NCBI RefSeq assembly: GCF_016405965.1
Contig: NZ_JAEFCD010000011.1
Coordinates: 9,394-73,393, forward strand
Length of the DNA: 64,000 bases
Direction: 5' to 3'
From: Alteromonas sp. IB21
GTDB lineage: Bacteria; Pseudomonadota; Gammaproteobacteria; Enterobacterales; Alteromonadaceae
Part shown: piece after piece, positions 27,975-36,571 of the stretch
Position numbering within the stretch: position 1 is the stretch's first letter
Layout of the letters: each line of letters opens with the position of its first letter
Notes under the pieces: generated by a model
Database searches by the model: none
Told to the model about the DNA's origin: nothing
Seen by the model: the letters and a program-made list of their open reading frames with translations, nothing else
Translations under genes and position numbers: made by a program

Positions 27975-29105
27975 TTCTTTCAAATAGCGTTTCCACAGTT
28001 CGGCAGTCGTTGAATTAATCATATTAGACTCTGCATTCATTAGCATTACGTAACCGACTTTGTGTTCGGGTGAAAATGCTACGTCGGCGCGATAACCTTT
28101 CACCCAACCGCCGTGATAATTGAGCTTCACGCCATTTAAGTCATAAACACGCCAGCCTAATCCATAGTGCGCATCATCAATCAAACCGCGCCAGCCTCTT
28201 CTGTAAGTTTCCCTTTTTGTCTTTACCCGTTCGGTGGTGACATAGTCGACCATCTCTTCAGAAACAACGGTGGGGAATTCTCCAAGCAACGCCTGTAAAT
28301 ATATCGTCATGTCTGAAATGCTGGCATTCACGCCCGCCGCTGGAGAAAACCGGTAGTAGTTACTCTCCACTTTTCCTTCACGCCATTTGTTTCTTGCGAT
28401 GGCGATATGAGGATGAGCCCAGGAGTCTGAGGCAAGCAACCCTCCCTTGCCGACGCTAGCAGTTTTCATCCCCAGTGGCGCAAACAAGTTGGCTTGAAGC
28501 TGACGAGAATAAGAGGTGTTGTTGTTACTAAAGTAATACTCTAATGCACCAAATAGGGCATTTTGATAGGTGTAGCATTCGCCTGGCTCACATAAGGGTT
28601 CAAGCTCACCTAATGACTTGAGAACCCGTTCTAGTGAGTAGTCTGCTTCGATAAGGTTGTCGTAGGCGTTTGGCATGAAGCCACTAGACTGGCCAACAAT
28701 GTGTTGTAATTGTAGTGCTCCCATACCTTTTCCTTTGAAAGGAATATCAGGTAGCAATGTGGTGATGGGCGTTTCCCAGTTTAGCTGCTTTTTTTCAACA
28801 AGCTTTGCGGAAAGTAATGCCGTAAACGTTTTTGATACCGAGGCTAAGCGAAATACGGTGTCTGGCGTAATTTTCTCACCCCCAGCTTTTTGGGTCTTCC
28901 CATATACATAAACCCGTGGGGCTTTGCCCTGCTCATAAAAAACAAAAGCATACCCGGGCACATTGTATTTGGCCGCTTCTTTTTGCACATGGCTGGCGTA
29001 ATCATCCAGCCAGTCAGCGGCTACACTTTGTGAAGCAACCAGCAGCATAACTACTAGCCAGCAATGAGACAGGCGCAACAGCAAGAAGCGCAGAGAGTTC
29101 AGCAT
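27957..29105 (-). CDS. Exported serine hydrolase, class C beta-lactamase/esterase type
   Basis: A 382-residue protein of the beta-lactamase-related serine hydrolase family (AmpC, DD-peptidase and esterase relatives). A signal peptide (hydrophobic WLVVMLLVASQSVAA, 16-30) sends it to the periplasm. The three active-site motifs are seen: S89-VS-K92 in RLASVSKTF, YQN in CYTYQNALFG near residue 181, and HGG in YHGGWVKG near residue 334 in place of the KTG box. The HGG form is common in esterase-like members and makes a true beta-lactamase less sure. The substrate is not known. It is a single gene convergent with speA. Confidence 0.9.
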   Translation of the reverse strand: MLNSLRFLLLRLSHCWLVVMLLVASQSVAADWLDDYASHVQKEAAKYNVPGYAFVFYEQGKAPRVYVYGKTQKAGGEKITPDTVFRLASVSKTFTALLSAKLVEKKQLNWETPITTLLPDIPFKGKGMGALQLQHIVGQSSGFMPNAYDNLIEADYSLERVLKSLGELEPLCEPGECYTYQNALFGALEYYFSNNNTSYSRQLQANLFAPLGMKTASVGKGGLLASDSWAHPHIAIARNKWREGKVESNYYRFSPAAGVNASISDMTIYLQALLGEFPTVVSEEMVDYVTTERVKTKRETYRRGWRGLIDDAHYGLGWRVYDLNGVKLNYHGGWVKGYRADVAFSPEHKVGYVMLMNAESNMINSTTAELWKRYLKEADTDI

Positions 29106-29321
29106 ACAGTCACTCGTTATGCCAGCGGGTTAAAAAGAAATCCACCAGGCGTTCATTATTATTATCGCGTTATTATGCGTTTAGCCGCTCTAATGATCAA
29201 ATGTCGCTATTCGTGGTCACTAATTAGTTTTTTATTCAGTTCTGATTTTGTCGCACTTAATTTCTTAATTGACGATACACTTATCTGCATTGATTAACCT
29301 GTAACAACACATGGCGAGTTT

Positions 29322-29792
29322 ATGGCAGACAGTGCTGCTTCAATAACATCTCTGTTAGATGAAAGTGTTTTCTCAAAAGCCAGACTTAGTCGTGATCCTC
29401 GCTTTGATGGCCGCTTTTTCGTTGCGGTAAAAACAACCGGCATTTTTTGCAGGCCTATCTGCCCAGCACGTTTACCCCTTGAAGAGAACGTCACCTACTA
29501 TCAATATGCCACGCAGGCGAGAAAAGAGGCGGTACGCCATTTTGCAGGTTTATTTTTAGACGGCAATAACCCAAGCCACGAAGCGATACTAGCAATCAAG
29601 GGAGTTGGGCATTGGACTCTCGATTATTTAAAGATGCGGGGTGAGCGAAACCCTGATATTTATCTGAATGGTGATTTGATCGTACGTAAAATGGCAGCCC
29701 AGTATCCAATTGAACCGGATAAAGCGGCGCCATGGCGCAGTTATTTAACCCTTCAATTGTGGCAACTAAGTAACCAGCAAAAAGAATTATAA
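29322..29792 (+). pseudogene. Internally deleted Ada/AlkA fusion (remnant of 3-methyladenine DNA glycosylase)
   Basis: The 156 residues join two ends of a usually much longer protein. Residues 1-66 match the Ada metal-binding domain (SRDPRFDGRFFVAVKTTGIFCRPICPA), with the first cysteine pair C43/C47, but the second pair (CxxC) is missing. From about residue 67 the protein continues directly with the helix-hairpin-helix and C-terminus of an AlkA glycosylase (AIKGVGHWTLDYLKMRG, then LNGDL with the catalytic Asp118). The AraC-type DNA-binding domain and the AlkA N-terminal half are gone. The join, near 29515, keeps the frame. It therefore looks like an in-frame deletion derivative of the Ada-AlkA fusion; activity is unlikely. 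ogt starts 2 bases after it, so the repair operon layout survives. Confidence 0.8.
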
Positions 29793-29794
29793 CC

Positions 29795-30286
29795 ATGATA
29801 TTTACGAGCTTTGTAAACAGTCCCGAAGGGCCGATTAGAGTAAATGCCAATAACTCGGGAATAACCGGCGTTCAATTTGTAGCGTCACATAAAGACGAAG
29901 ACGTAGCGTTTGGCACCGAAGAGAATAGTAACGCCATAACGAAAGAAGCGTGCAGGCAACTTAACGCCTATTTTGAAAAAAGATTACGTGAGTTTGACCT
30001 ACCTCTGGCTCCTGACGGAACCCGTTTTCAGCATTTAGTGTGGAAAGCGTTGCAGTCAGTACTTTATGGGGAAACGGCCAGTTATCTAGATATTGCGAAT
30101 GCCATAAGCAATCCAAAAGCGGTGCGTGCCGTTGGTATGGCAAATGGTCGCAATCCTATTGCGATTATAGTGCCTTGCCATCGTATAATTGGTAGCAACA
30201 AAACCCTAACCGGCTACGCAGGTGGTTTACCGCGTAAGCAATACTTATTGAATTTAGAAGGGGCCCAAGGGGTGCTCTGGCCATAA
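29795..30286 (+). CDS. ogt: Methylated-DNA--protein-cysteine methyltransferase
   Basis: A suicide repair protein that moves the alkyl group from O6-alkylguanine (or O4-alkylthymine) in DNA to its own cysteine. The 163 residues are normal: an N-terminal RNase H-like part, then FQHLVWKALQSVLYGETASYLDIA (DNA-binding helices), GMANGRNPIAIIVPCHRIIG with the acceptor C128 in PCHR, and GYAGGLPRKQYLL. It starts 2 bases after the Ada/AlkA remnant, so expression is probably coupled to it. The stop codon lies in the first unit of a 14-base tandem repeat that runs to the next gene. Confidence 0.96.
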   Translation: MIFTSFVNSPEGPIRVNANNSGITGVQFVASHKDEDVAFGTEENSNAITKEACRQLNAYFEKRLREFDLPLAPDGTRFQHLVWKALQSVLYGETASYLDIANAISNPKAVRAVGMANGRNPIAIIVPCHRIIGSNKTLTGYAGGLPRKQYLLNLEGAQGVLWP

Positions 30287-30375
30287 AAGAATGGTCATAA
30301 GAGAATGGCCATACAAGAATGGTCATAAGAGAGTGAGTCATAAAAGAATGGTGACAAGAGAATGGCAATAAGAGA
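30282..30375 (+). repeat. 14-base tandem repeat at the start of the EamA gene
   Basis: Six to seven degenerate copies of a 14-base unit (CATAARAGAATGGY) run from the end of ogt into the first codons of the EamA transporter gene; one unit has 15 bases. Each unit carries a start codon after an AG-rich stretch: ATG at 30291, 30305, 30319, 30348 and 30362, and GTG at 30333. The ATG at 30362 is the one in frame with the transporter. The ATG at 30291 opens a 26-codon leader that stops at 30369-30371, overlapping the transporter start. Confidence 0.85.
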
Positions 30376-31246
30376 CATTATCTCGCTTTTAGTTTTAGCG
30401 GGTATTTGGGGCGGCTCATTTATTTTTATGCGGGTGGCTGCCCCAGAATTTGGCATCTATGTGTTGGTGGCAATACGTACCTTGCTAGCAACTGCGGTGT
30501 TATTGCCTTTACTGTTGATACGCGGCTCGGTGCGAGAGATTAAGCATCATTGGTTTGCCATAGCGCTAGTAGGAATGGCAAATACCGCCGTTCCCTTTGT
30601 GTTATTTAACTATAGTAGTTTGCATTTAGAGGCTGGAGTCAACGCCATTTTAAACGCTACAGCGCCCATGTTCGGCGCGATTGTGGCTTGGCTTTGGCTC
30701 GGTGACAAACTGAATAAATCAGCAATAGCTGGCCTTTTTGTGGGTTTTATCGGTGTTACTGTGATTAGCCAGCAAAAGCTAGGCGAGGGAGATGTCAGCT
30801 TTTTGCCTATTCTTACGGCACTTCTTGCTACGACGGGATACGGTATTGCGGCCTGTATGATGAAAAAATGGCTGCAAGGGGTAAAGCCCTTGGTGGTGGC
30901 GACGGGAAGTCAGGCCATGGCCAGCGTAATGCTCGCGCCCTTTGCTCTTGCTACTTTACCTGAAGCTATGCCAAGCGCTAATGCGTGGCTAAATGCCGTG
31001 GCATTGGCCGTAGGTGGAACAGGCATTGCTTATATTTTATATTTTAAGCTCATTGCCGATATCGGCCCAGCCAAGGCCATTACAGTGGCTTACTTAGTAC
31101 CGCTGTTTGGTATTATCTGGGGCGTACTTTTTTTACAAGAACATCTGTCTTTGCAGACCATTGTGGGCGGTTTAATGATTTTATTCGGTGTAGCGTTAAC
31201 AACAGGCGTTCTCAAACGAAAACGCCTTAAAGTAAAGCCTGCGTGA
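30362..31246 (+). CDS. EamA/DMT family transporter
   Basis: A 294-residue inner-membrane protein with ten predicted membrane segments in two EamA repeats, typical of drug/metabolite transporters such as RhaT or YdcZ relatives. First-repeat motif: VLAGIWGGSFIFMRVAAPEFG and LEAGVNAILNATAPMFGAIVAWLWLGDKL; second: GGTGIAYILYFKLIADIGPAKAITVAYLVPLFGIIWGVLFLQEHL. The C-terminus is basic (KRKRLKVK), as expected inside. The substrate cannot be told. The start codon belongs to the last unit of the tandem repeat, AAGAG just before it serving as ribosome site. It ends 2 bases from the convergent GGDEF gene. Confidence 0.93.
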   Translation: MAIRDIISLLVLAGIWGGSFIFMRVAAPEFGIYVLVAIRTLLATAVLLPLLLIRGSVREIKHHWFAIALVGMANTAVPFVLFNYSSLHLEAGVNAILNATAPMFGAIVAWLWLGDKLNKSAIAGLFVGFIGVTVISQQKLGEGDVSFLPILTALLATTGYGIAACMMKKWLQGVKPLVVATGSQAMASVMLAPFALATLPEAMPSANAWLNAVALAVGGTGIAYILYFKLIADIGPAKAITVAYLVPLFGIIWGVLFLQEHLSLQTIVGGLMILFGVALTTGVLKRKRLKVKPA

Positions 31247-31247
31247 A

Positions 31248-32669
31248 TTAGTCGATAAGCTGCATTCTTACTAGATTGCTTCCGTCGCGTTTAGCCTGAT
31301 ACAGCGCGTCTTCAGCGTGAGCCGTGACCTCGTGCATAGCCCGAGGCGATGCAGTAAAGGAAAGCCCAATAGATGCCGTGATCACGAGGTCCGGTAACTC
31401 TTGTAATGGTGGTAATGTCGCTATGCCGTGGCGAAGGTTTTGAGCTATATCAAACGCTACATGAGGACCTGTTTGCGGCAGTAAAATAAGAAACTCAGCG
31501 CTGCTCCACCTGCCTAAGATATCCTGCTCTCTTAAATGTTCTGCCAAGTAAGAGACTAGCTTATCGAGTATATCATCACCTACGTTGCGTCCATGCGCAT
31601 CAACGATATCTGAAAATTCATCTACGCTAATCAGCATTACGCTCAATGACTTGTGCTCAGCTAACAAGGTTTTATAGATAAGCTGCAAATTGTCTTTTTC
31701 TGGTAGCCGGTTGCTGTGACGAACTACCAGATCTGGCTGCATGTCTTTTCTGAAGTAATAGAGCAAGTTGTAAATCAGCAGGAATAACGAAAACACGACA
31801 ACTAATAAGGTCACCACGCTGAAAATAAAGGCTTGAGAAATTTCTGCTTGGCGATCTTCAAGCGGGCTCAACAGGAAGACGGTCCAACCAAACTGGTTGA
31901 GTTTTACCTCTGCAATGAGGAAGTCTTTTTGGTCGATTGTGACGAGCTTATTGTTTAACGCCTGTTCGTTTTGAACAACAAGTGGAAGGCTCGCATACCA
32001 TGGTAACTCAGATAAATTGGTAAAGTCTGAATAGGAGGCGATTAGGCTGGGATCGGAGGACAACATAATGTCTCCCTGACCGTCTACAAACAAAAAGTCA
32101 TAGCCATACTCTTGCTTGTAAGTGTCAAATATCTCGATAAAGCTGCGCAGACTTTTGCCTACACCGAAAAAGCCTAAGAATCGTCCGTCTTCATCGTGAA
32201 TTTTAATATCGATATAGAAATGGGTGTCTTCCCACTTGCCAATGTCTGCTACCGCATCTGCCGGGTAATCACGATACTTAAAATACCAGCTAACTTCGCC
32301 TTCAATGAGATTGATAATGCTGCCGTCAGAATTGTATTGTTTTCTATCGGCTTCCGCAGCGATAAAAAACGATAGGCCAAACTCATTTTCAAGTCGATCC
32401 AATGTTTTGAATACCGCGTCTTTATCAATGGTTTCCCCATTCATAAGTTCTACCAACTCGGTAGAGTGACCAAGGGCGTCTGATATGTGCAGAGGTTTCA
32501 GCAATTGCTCTACAATTAATGAAATTGCAGGCGACAACGACTGCTGTTGCGCGCGGCTTTGCTCGGCAACAATTTTTGAAATACTGAAATGGACAAGTGT
32601 TACGATTGCGATAACCACTACCGCAAATAACACCAAAATACTTCTATGTAATGTACGAAATGTGTTCAC
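31248..32669 (-). CDS. Membrane sensor with degenerate GGDEF domain
   Basis: A 473-residue inner-membrane protein. One membrane segment (SILVLFAVVVIAIVTLVHF) precedes a large periplasmic region (about 35-275) that looks like a double-Cache sensor (GRFLGFFGVGKSLRSF, DFLFVDGQGDIMLSS), then a second membrane segment (FIFSVVTLLVVVFSLFLLIYNLL) and a C-terminal GGDEF domain. The catalytic signature is lost: GRWSSAEF at 386-393 reads SSAEF where GGDEF or GGEEF is needed. It is therefore unlikely to make cyclic-di-GMP and may act as a sensor, binding protein or regulatory partner. It is convergent with the EamA gene, with 1 base between stops. Confidence 0.88.
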   Translation of the reverse strand: MNTFRTLHRSILVLFAVVVIAIVTLVHFSISKIVAEQSRAQQQSLSPAISLIVEQLLKPLHISDALGHSTELVELMNGETIDKDAVFKTLDRLENEFGLSFFIAAEADRKQYNSDGSIINLIEGEVSWYFKYRDYPADAVADIGKWEDTHFYIDIKIHDEDGRFLGFFGVGKSLRSFIEIFDTYKQEYGYDFLFVDGQGDIMLSSDPSLIASYSDFTNLSELPWYASLPLVVQNEQALNNKLVTIDQKDFLIAEVKLNQFGWTVFLLSPLEDRQAEISQAFIFSVVTLLVVVFSLFLLIYNLLYYFRKDMQPDLVVRHSNRLPEKDNLQLIYKTLLAEHKSLSVMLISVDEFSDIVDAHGRNVGDDILDKLVSYLAEHLREQDILGRWSSAEFLILLPQTGPHVAFDIAQNLRHGIATLPPLQELPDLVITASIGLSFTASPRAMHEVTAHAEDALYQAKRDGSNLVRMQLID

Positions 32670-32902
32670 AGACTGCGCATGCTCCCTTGCCTGACTGAAC
32701 CTTACCTAAGACTGCGAGTATACCCGTTGCAATTATGAACTACTAGGTGGCTCACCGTAAGTTTAGACTAAATAACGAAGCGTAAAAGCGCAATGTGAAG
32801 TCGTCCGGTCGGACCTCGAAGTGAATCAATCGCTGACATATTGGTGGGCCTTGGTTACACTATGCTCCGATTTTCATTCTCTTTGCGAAATAAAGGAATT
32901 AT

Positions 32903-34261
32903 ATGGCTTTCTCAGTGGTTGTTTTAGCGGCGGGTAAAGGTACTCGCATGAAGTCTTCGTTACCTAAGGTTTTACACAAGGTAGGCGGCGTACCTATGGT
33001 ACAGCGCATTATTAATACGGTTAAGTCGCTCGGCGCTGATAGCATTCATTTAGTATACGGTCATGGCGGCGACCAGCTAAAGGCAACGGTCGTTGAGGAG
33101 AATCTGAACTGGTGCTTGCAGGCCGAGCAGTTGGGAACAGGCCATGCAGTGCAACAAGCGGCTCCGCATATCAAAGACAATGAAGATGTATTGATTCTTG
33201 TAGGAGATGCACCACTTATTCGTGAAGAAACCCTGAGTGCGTTGAAGGCTGCAAAAGAAAACTGCGATTTAGCGTTGCTTACCGTGAACTTGGATGATCC
33301 CACAGGTATGGGGCGCATCATTCGTGAAAACGACAATATAACGGCTATCGTAGAACACAAAGACGCGACTGATGAACAGCGTGAAATCAAAGAAATCAAC
33401 ACGGGCATGATGATGATGTCCGGATCAGACCTCAAACGTTGGTTAGGTGAATTAAGTAATGATAATGCGCAAGGCGAGTACTATCTCACCGACGTAATTG
33501 CAATGGCAGCATCAGAAGGCAAGCGTATCCAGTCTGCTCAGCCTCAATCTGCAGTTGAAGTGGAAGGTGTGAACAACCGGTTACAGCTGGCAAACCTGGA
33601 ACGTGCACTTCAACGTCGCCACGCTGACGAATTAATGACTAATGGTGTAACACTATTAGACCCTGCTCGTTTTGACTTGCGCGGACAGTTAGATAACGGC
33701 AACGATGTGGTTATAGACGTGAACGTCATCGTTGAAGGTACGGTTACTCTTGGCAATAACGTTATCATTGGCGCTAATTGTATTCTACGCAACTGCACTA
33801 TTGCCGATAACGCTGTTATAGAACCAAATTCTATAGTCGAAGAAGCGAGTGTTGGAGAGGGTTGTACAGTAGGGCCATACGCCAGACTACGACCAGGCGC
33901 CGTTATGCAAAAAAATGCCAAAGTAGGCAACTTTGTTGAAATGAAAAAAGCGGTATTAGGTGAAGGCGCAAAAGCTAATCACCTAACCTATTTGGGCGAT
34001 GCCGAAGTAGGTGCTAAAGCCAATATCGGTGCAGGCACCATCACCTGTAACTATGATGGCGTGAATAAATCAAAGACAGTGATCGGTGAAAATGCTTTCA
34101 TCGGTTCGAACTCGTCACTTGTAGCACCTGTAAACATCGGTAAAGGAGCAACAGTGGGGGCGGGTTCAGTGATCACCTCAACGGTAGACGACGACGCTTT
34201 GGCTGTTGCACGTGGTAAACAGCGCAATATTCCGAACTGGCCGCGTCCGACGAAAAAATAA
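32903..34261 (+). CDS. glmU: Bifunctional GlcNAc-1-phosphate uridyltransferase / GlcN-1-phosphate acetyltransferase
   Basis: GlmU acetylates glucosamine-1-phosphate and then adds UMP to give UDP-GlcNAc, the precursor of peptidoglycan and lipopolysaccharide. In 452 residues the N-terminal pyrophosphorylase domain starts [28 protein letters not shown]; the C-terminal left-handed beta-helix shows hexapeptide repeats and the acetyltransferase site ([39 protein letters not shown]). GGAATT precedes the ATG. In E. coli glmU is in an operon with glmS; here it is separated by two genes and by a hairpin after glmU. Confidence 0.98.
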   Translation: MAFSVVVLAAGKGTRMKSSLPKVLHKVGGVPMVQRIINTVKSLGADSIHLVYGHGGDQLKATVVEENLNWCLQAEQLGTGHAVQQAAPHIKDNEDVLILVGDAPLIREETLSALKAAKENCDLALLTVNLDDPTGMGRIIRENDNITAIVEHKDATDEQREIKEINTGMMMMSGSDLKRWLGELSNDNAQGEYYLTDVIAMAASEGKRIQSAQPQSAVEVEGVNNRLQLANLERALQRRHADELMTNGVTLLDPARFDLRGQLDNGNDVVIDVNVIVEGTVTLGNNVIIGANCILRNCTIADNAVIEPNSIVEEASVGEGCTVGPYARLRPGAVMQKNAKVGNFVEMKKAVLGEGAKANHLTYLGDAEVGAKANIGAGTITCNYDGVNKSKTVIGENAFIGSNSSLVAPVNIGKGATVGAGSVITSTVDDDALAVARGKQRNIPNWPRPTKK

Positions 34262-34279
34262 AAGCACCCCTCGCTTTCT

Positions 34280-34320
34280 AATGGGCTTAACAGAAGTACA
34301 AAACATTCTGTTAGCCCATT
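34280..34320 (+). terminator. Hairpin terminator after glmU
   Basis: A 15-bp stem with one bulged base (34280-34295 with 34306-34320) and a 10-base loop lies 18 bases after the glmU stop. The T tract is short, so termination may be incomplete. Confidence 0.65.
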
Positions 34321-34512
34321 TCCCCAGCATTATTATTTAAAAACAAACTGGTTTAGCCCGCAATCCAGTCAAGAGTATCGTCCCCTCTATTTTTCACAGG
34401 CATTCGCAAGTGCGGTGCTGAAAAATAATGAACCTCTGGCCGATGTATCACTCTATCTCTTTTATAGTGTGTATTCACTTACCTTTAAATAGCTATCTAA
34501 AAAGGAGCTACA

Positions 34513-35553
34513 ATGATATCTACTTTACTGGTTGGCTTTGGATTTTCTGCAACCACCTTTCATTTACCTTTTCTCAATTATCTACCGCAGTTTTCTGTAG
34601 ATGTGGTTATTTCGTCAAAACCGGATGCGGTCAAAGCGGTGCTGCCTCACGCAGAAATCTACAGTTCGTTAGAAGAAGCATTAAAAATTCACGATGTTGA
34701 TTTAGTGATCATTACCACCCCTAATCATCTTCATAGCCAGCAAGCGAGGGTAGCGTTAGAGCACAGTTGTCATGTGTTGGTAGAAAAACCTTTCACATTA
34801 AACAGTGAAGAAGCAGAAGCCTTGGTTGACCTCGCTAACGCGCAGAATAAACAGCTGTGTGTGTATCACAACAGGCGCTTCGACGGTGATTTTCTTACTA
34901 TTAAAAAGCTAATTGATGATGGACGTCTTGGTGAAATTAGACGCCTTGAAAGCCGTTTTGATCGTTTTCGCCCCATTCCACGCAACAGATGGCGTGAAAA
35001 TGCAGGGCCTGGCAGCGGCATATTCTGGGATTTGGGCCCCCACTTAATCGACCAAGCTTTGCAGCTTTTTGGCGAGCCGAAAGAAGTGTCGGCAAGCATA
35101 CAGACATTGCGCGAAAATGGGCAATCAGATGATACGTTCGATGTGACGCTTCATTACAGTGACAAGGTTGTGAAGCTAGGCAGCTCAGCCTTCCAAGCGG
35201 GGGCAACACTGCGTTACGATTTGCAAGGTACAAAAGGCAGCTTTCGAAAATTCTATTTAGACCCTCAAGAAGATCAGCTGCGAGCAGGTCTGTCTTTTGA
35301 TGATGAGAATTGGGCCCTAACCAATAACAAGGAAAATGGCGTATTAGCTTTTACCAACGAAAGCGGCGAGCTAGTGGAAGAAACGGTTGCAACGCTAAAA
35401 GGCGAATATATCACGTTCTTCAATCGTCTTGCTCATGCTATTGAAGACGGTAAATTCTCGCCAGCAGATGCGAGTACGGTTATACCTGTTATCAAAGTTA
35501 TCGAGCTAGCTATAACAGCGAGTGCCCAAAAGGTATCGCTGACGTTTAATTAA
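34513..35553 (+). CDS. Gfo/Idh/MocA family NAD(P)-dependent oxidoreductase
   Basis: A 346-residue cytoplasmic oxidoreductase of the Gfo/Idh/MocA family, which acts mainly on sugars and cyclitols. The N-terminal Rossmann fold reads TLLVGFGFSATTFHLPFL, and the family EKP motif is at 91-93 (HVLVEKPFTL). The C-terminal domain has YHNRRFDGDFLTIKKLI and GSGIFWDLGPHLIDQ, the pattern of the YdgJ/YhhX-like group. The exact substrate is unknown. AAAGGAG precedes the ATG. It is a single gene ahead of the DeoR-glmS pair; a role in amino-sugar metabolism is possible from position only. Confidence 0.9.
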   Translation: MISTLLVGFGFSATTFHLPFLNYLPQFSVDVVISSKPDAVKAVLPHAEIYSSLEEALKIHDVDLVIITTPNHLHSQQARVALEHSCHVLVEKPFTLNSEEAEALVDLANAQNKQLCVYHNRRFDGDFLTIKKLIDDGRLGEIRRLESRFDRFRPIPRNRWRENAGPGSGIFWDLGPHLIDQALQLFGEPKEVSASIQTLRENGQSDDTFDVTLHYSDKVVKLGSSAFQAGATLRYDLQGTKGSFRKFYLDPQEDQLRAGLSFDDENWALTNNKENGVLAFTNESGELVEETVATLKGEYITFFNRLAHAIEDGKFSPADASTVIPVIKVIELAITASAQKVSLTFN

Positions 35554-35591
35554 ACAATTACCTTGATCAACATTTCAATTTAACTTACGAT

Positions 35592-35650
35592 GCTTTCACT
35601 TTAAAATTTATATCTTTCGTTTTGAAAGTTATGGCTTGAAGGTTGAAAGC
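35592..35650. promoter_or_regulatory. Candidate operator cluster upstream of the DeoR-glmS genes
   Basis: CTTTCGTTTTGAAAG (35614-35628) is an inverted repeat, flanked by GCTTTCA (35592-35598) and its complement TGAAAGC (35644-35650). The related half-sites lie 100-160 bases before the DeoR-family gene and could be its own operator. No direct evidence links them. Confidence 0.35.
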
Positions 35651-35753
35651 GTGTTTGCGGCGGCTTCGGTCGACTTTTCAACGGCTTGTGCTCAATTGGA
35701 GCAATGCTTACGGGAAGGTTTAACGAGAAGTCCGCAAGAGCATCGAGGTTGTA

Positions 35754-36569
35754 TTGAAAAGTAGTAAGTCAGTTGAACAGCGCCGCCAGCAGATAGTGGC
35801 GTGGGTAAAAGAACATGGCCAATCGCACGTTGAAGATTTGGCCGTGCGTTTTGCTACGTCTGAAGTGACTATCCGAAAAGATCTAGCCGCCCTTTCCCAG
35901 CAAGGTTTGCTTATTCGTCAGTTTGGTGGCGCAGTACCCGTACCGGCTATAGCTACAGCCGCACACACTGAATCTTATCAATCCACCACCTTAAATGGTT
36001 TCACGAATCAGGCTGCTAGCTCGACAATAAATGCCATAGGTCAACGAGCAGCAAGCTTGGTGAAACCAGGCAGCAAGTTAGTTATAGATTGCGGCTCTAC
36101 AACCGCATCAGTGTTGCCCCATTTATCACAATTCGATGACTTGGTGGTAATGACCAATACACTATCTACCGCCAATTTTCTTACCCAATGCGAGAATGAA
36201 CCTACTGTTTTGATGGTGGGGGGAACCTGGGATGCACAGTCTCAGTCCTTTCAAGGCGCCATGGCTGAACAGTTAGTTAGTGCCTATAGTTTTGATATTG
36301 CGTTTATTGGCGCTGCGGGCATAGATGTAAACAGAGGCACCACCACCTTTAACGAGCTAATTGGTGTTACTCGCGCGATGGCCGCGGCGGCCAGTAAAGT
36401 GGTGGTATTAGCCAGCTCAAAAAAACTCACCCATAAAATGCCTAACCTAGAGCTGAGCTGGAAAAACATCTCTGTTTTAATCACTGATGAAGGCATTAGT
36501 GATGAAGACAAACTTAATATTGAAAATCAGGGCGTGACCGTGCTTATTGCAGCGCCGAGTGGAGAATAA
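35754..36569 (+). CDS. DeoR-family transcriptional regulator (probable glmS regulator)
   Basis: A 271-residue regulator. The N-terminal DeoR helix-turn-helix reads [54 protein letters not shown], and the C-terminal DeoRC effector domain has [23 protein letters not shown] and [17 protein letters not shown]. It begins at TTG, with GAGG 5 bases upstream. glmS follows 2 bases after its stop, so the two are translationally linked and the effector is probably an amino-sugar phosphate. Such DeoR-glmS pairs replace small-RNA control of glmS in some gammaproteobacteria; this last point is inference. Confidence 0.93.
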   Translation: MKSSKSVEQRRQQIVAWVKEHGQSHVEDLAVRFATSEVTIRKDLAALSQQGLLIRQFGGAVPVPAIATAAHTESYQSTTLNGFTNQAASSTINAIGQRAASLVKPGSKLVIDCGSTTASVLPHLSQFDDLVVMTNTLSTANFLTQCENEPTVLMVGGTWDAQSQSFQGAMAEQLVSAYSFDIAFIGAAGIDVNRGTTTFNELIGVTRAMAAAASKVVVLASSKKLTHKMPNLELSWKNISVLITDEGISDEDKLNIENQGVTVLIAAPSGE

Positions 36570-36571
36570 TT

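Noticed and set aside
27957..29105. AmpC beta-lactamase (resistance gene)
   Set aside because: The third motif is HGG, not KTG, and the family includes many esterases; calling resistance is not justified.
34428..34700. Plus-strand 90-codon frame before the Gfo/Idh/MocA gene
   Set aside because: It overlaps the well-supported oxidoreductase start in another frame and has no family resemblance.
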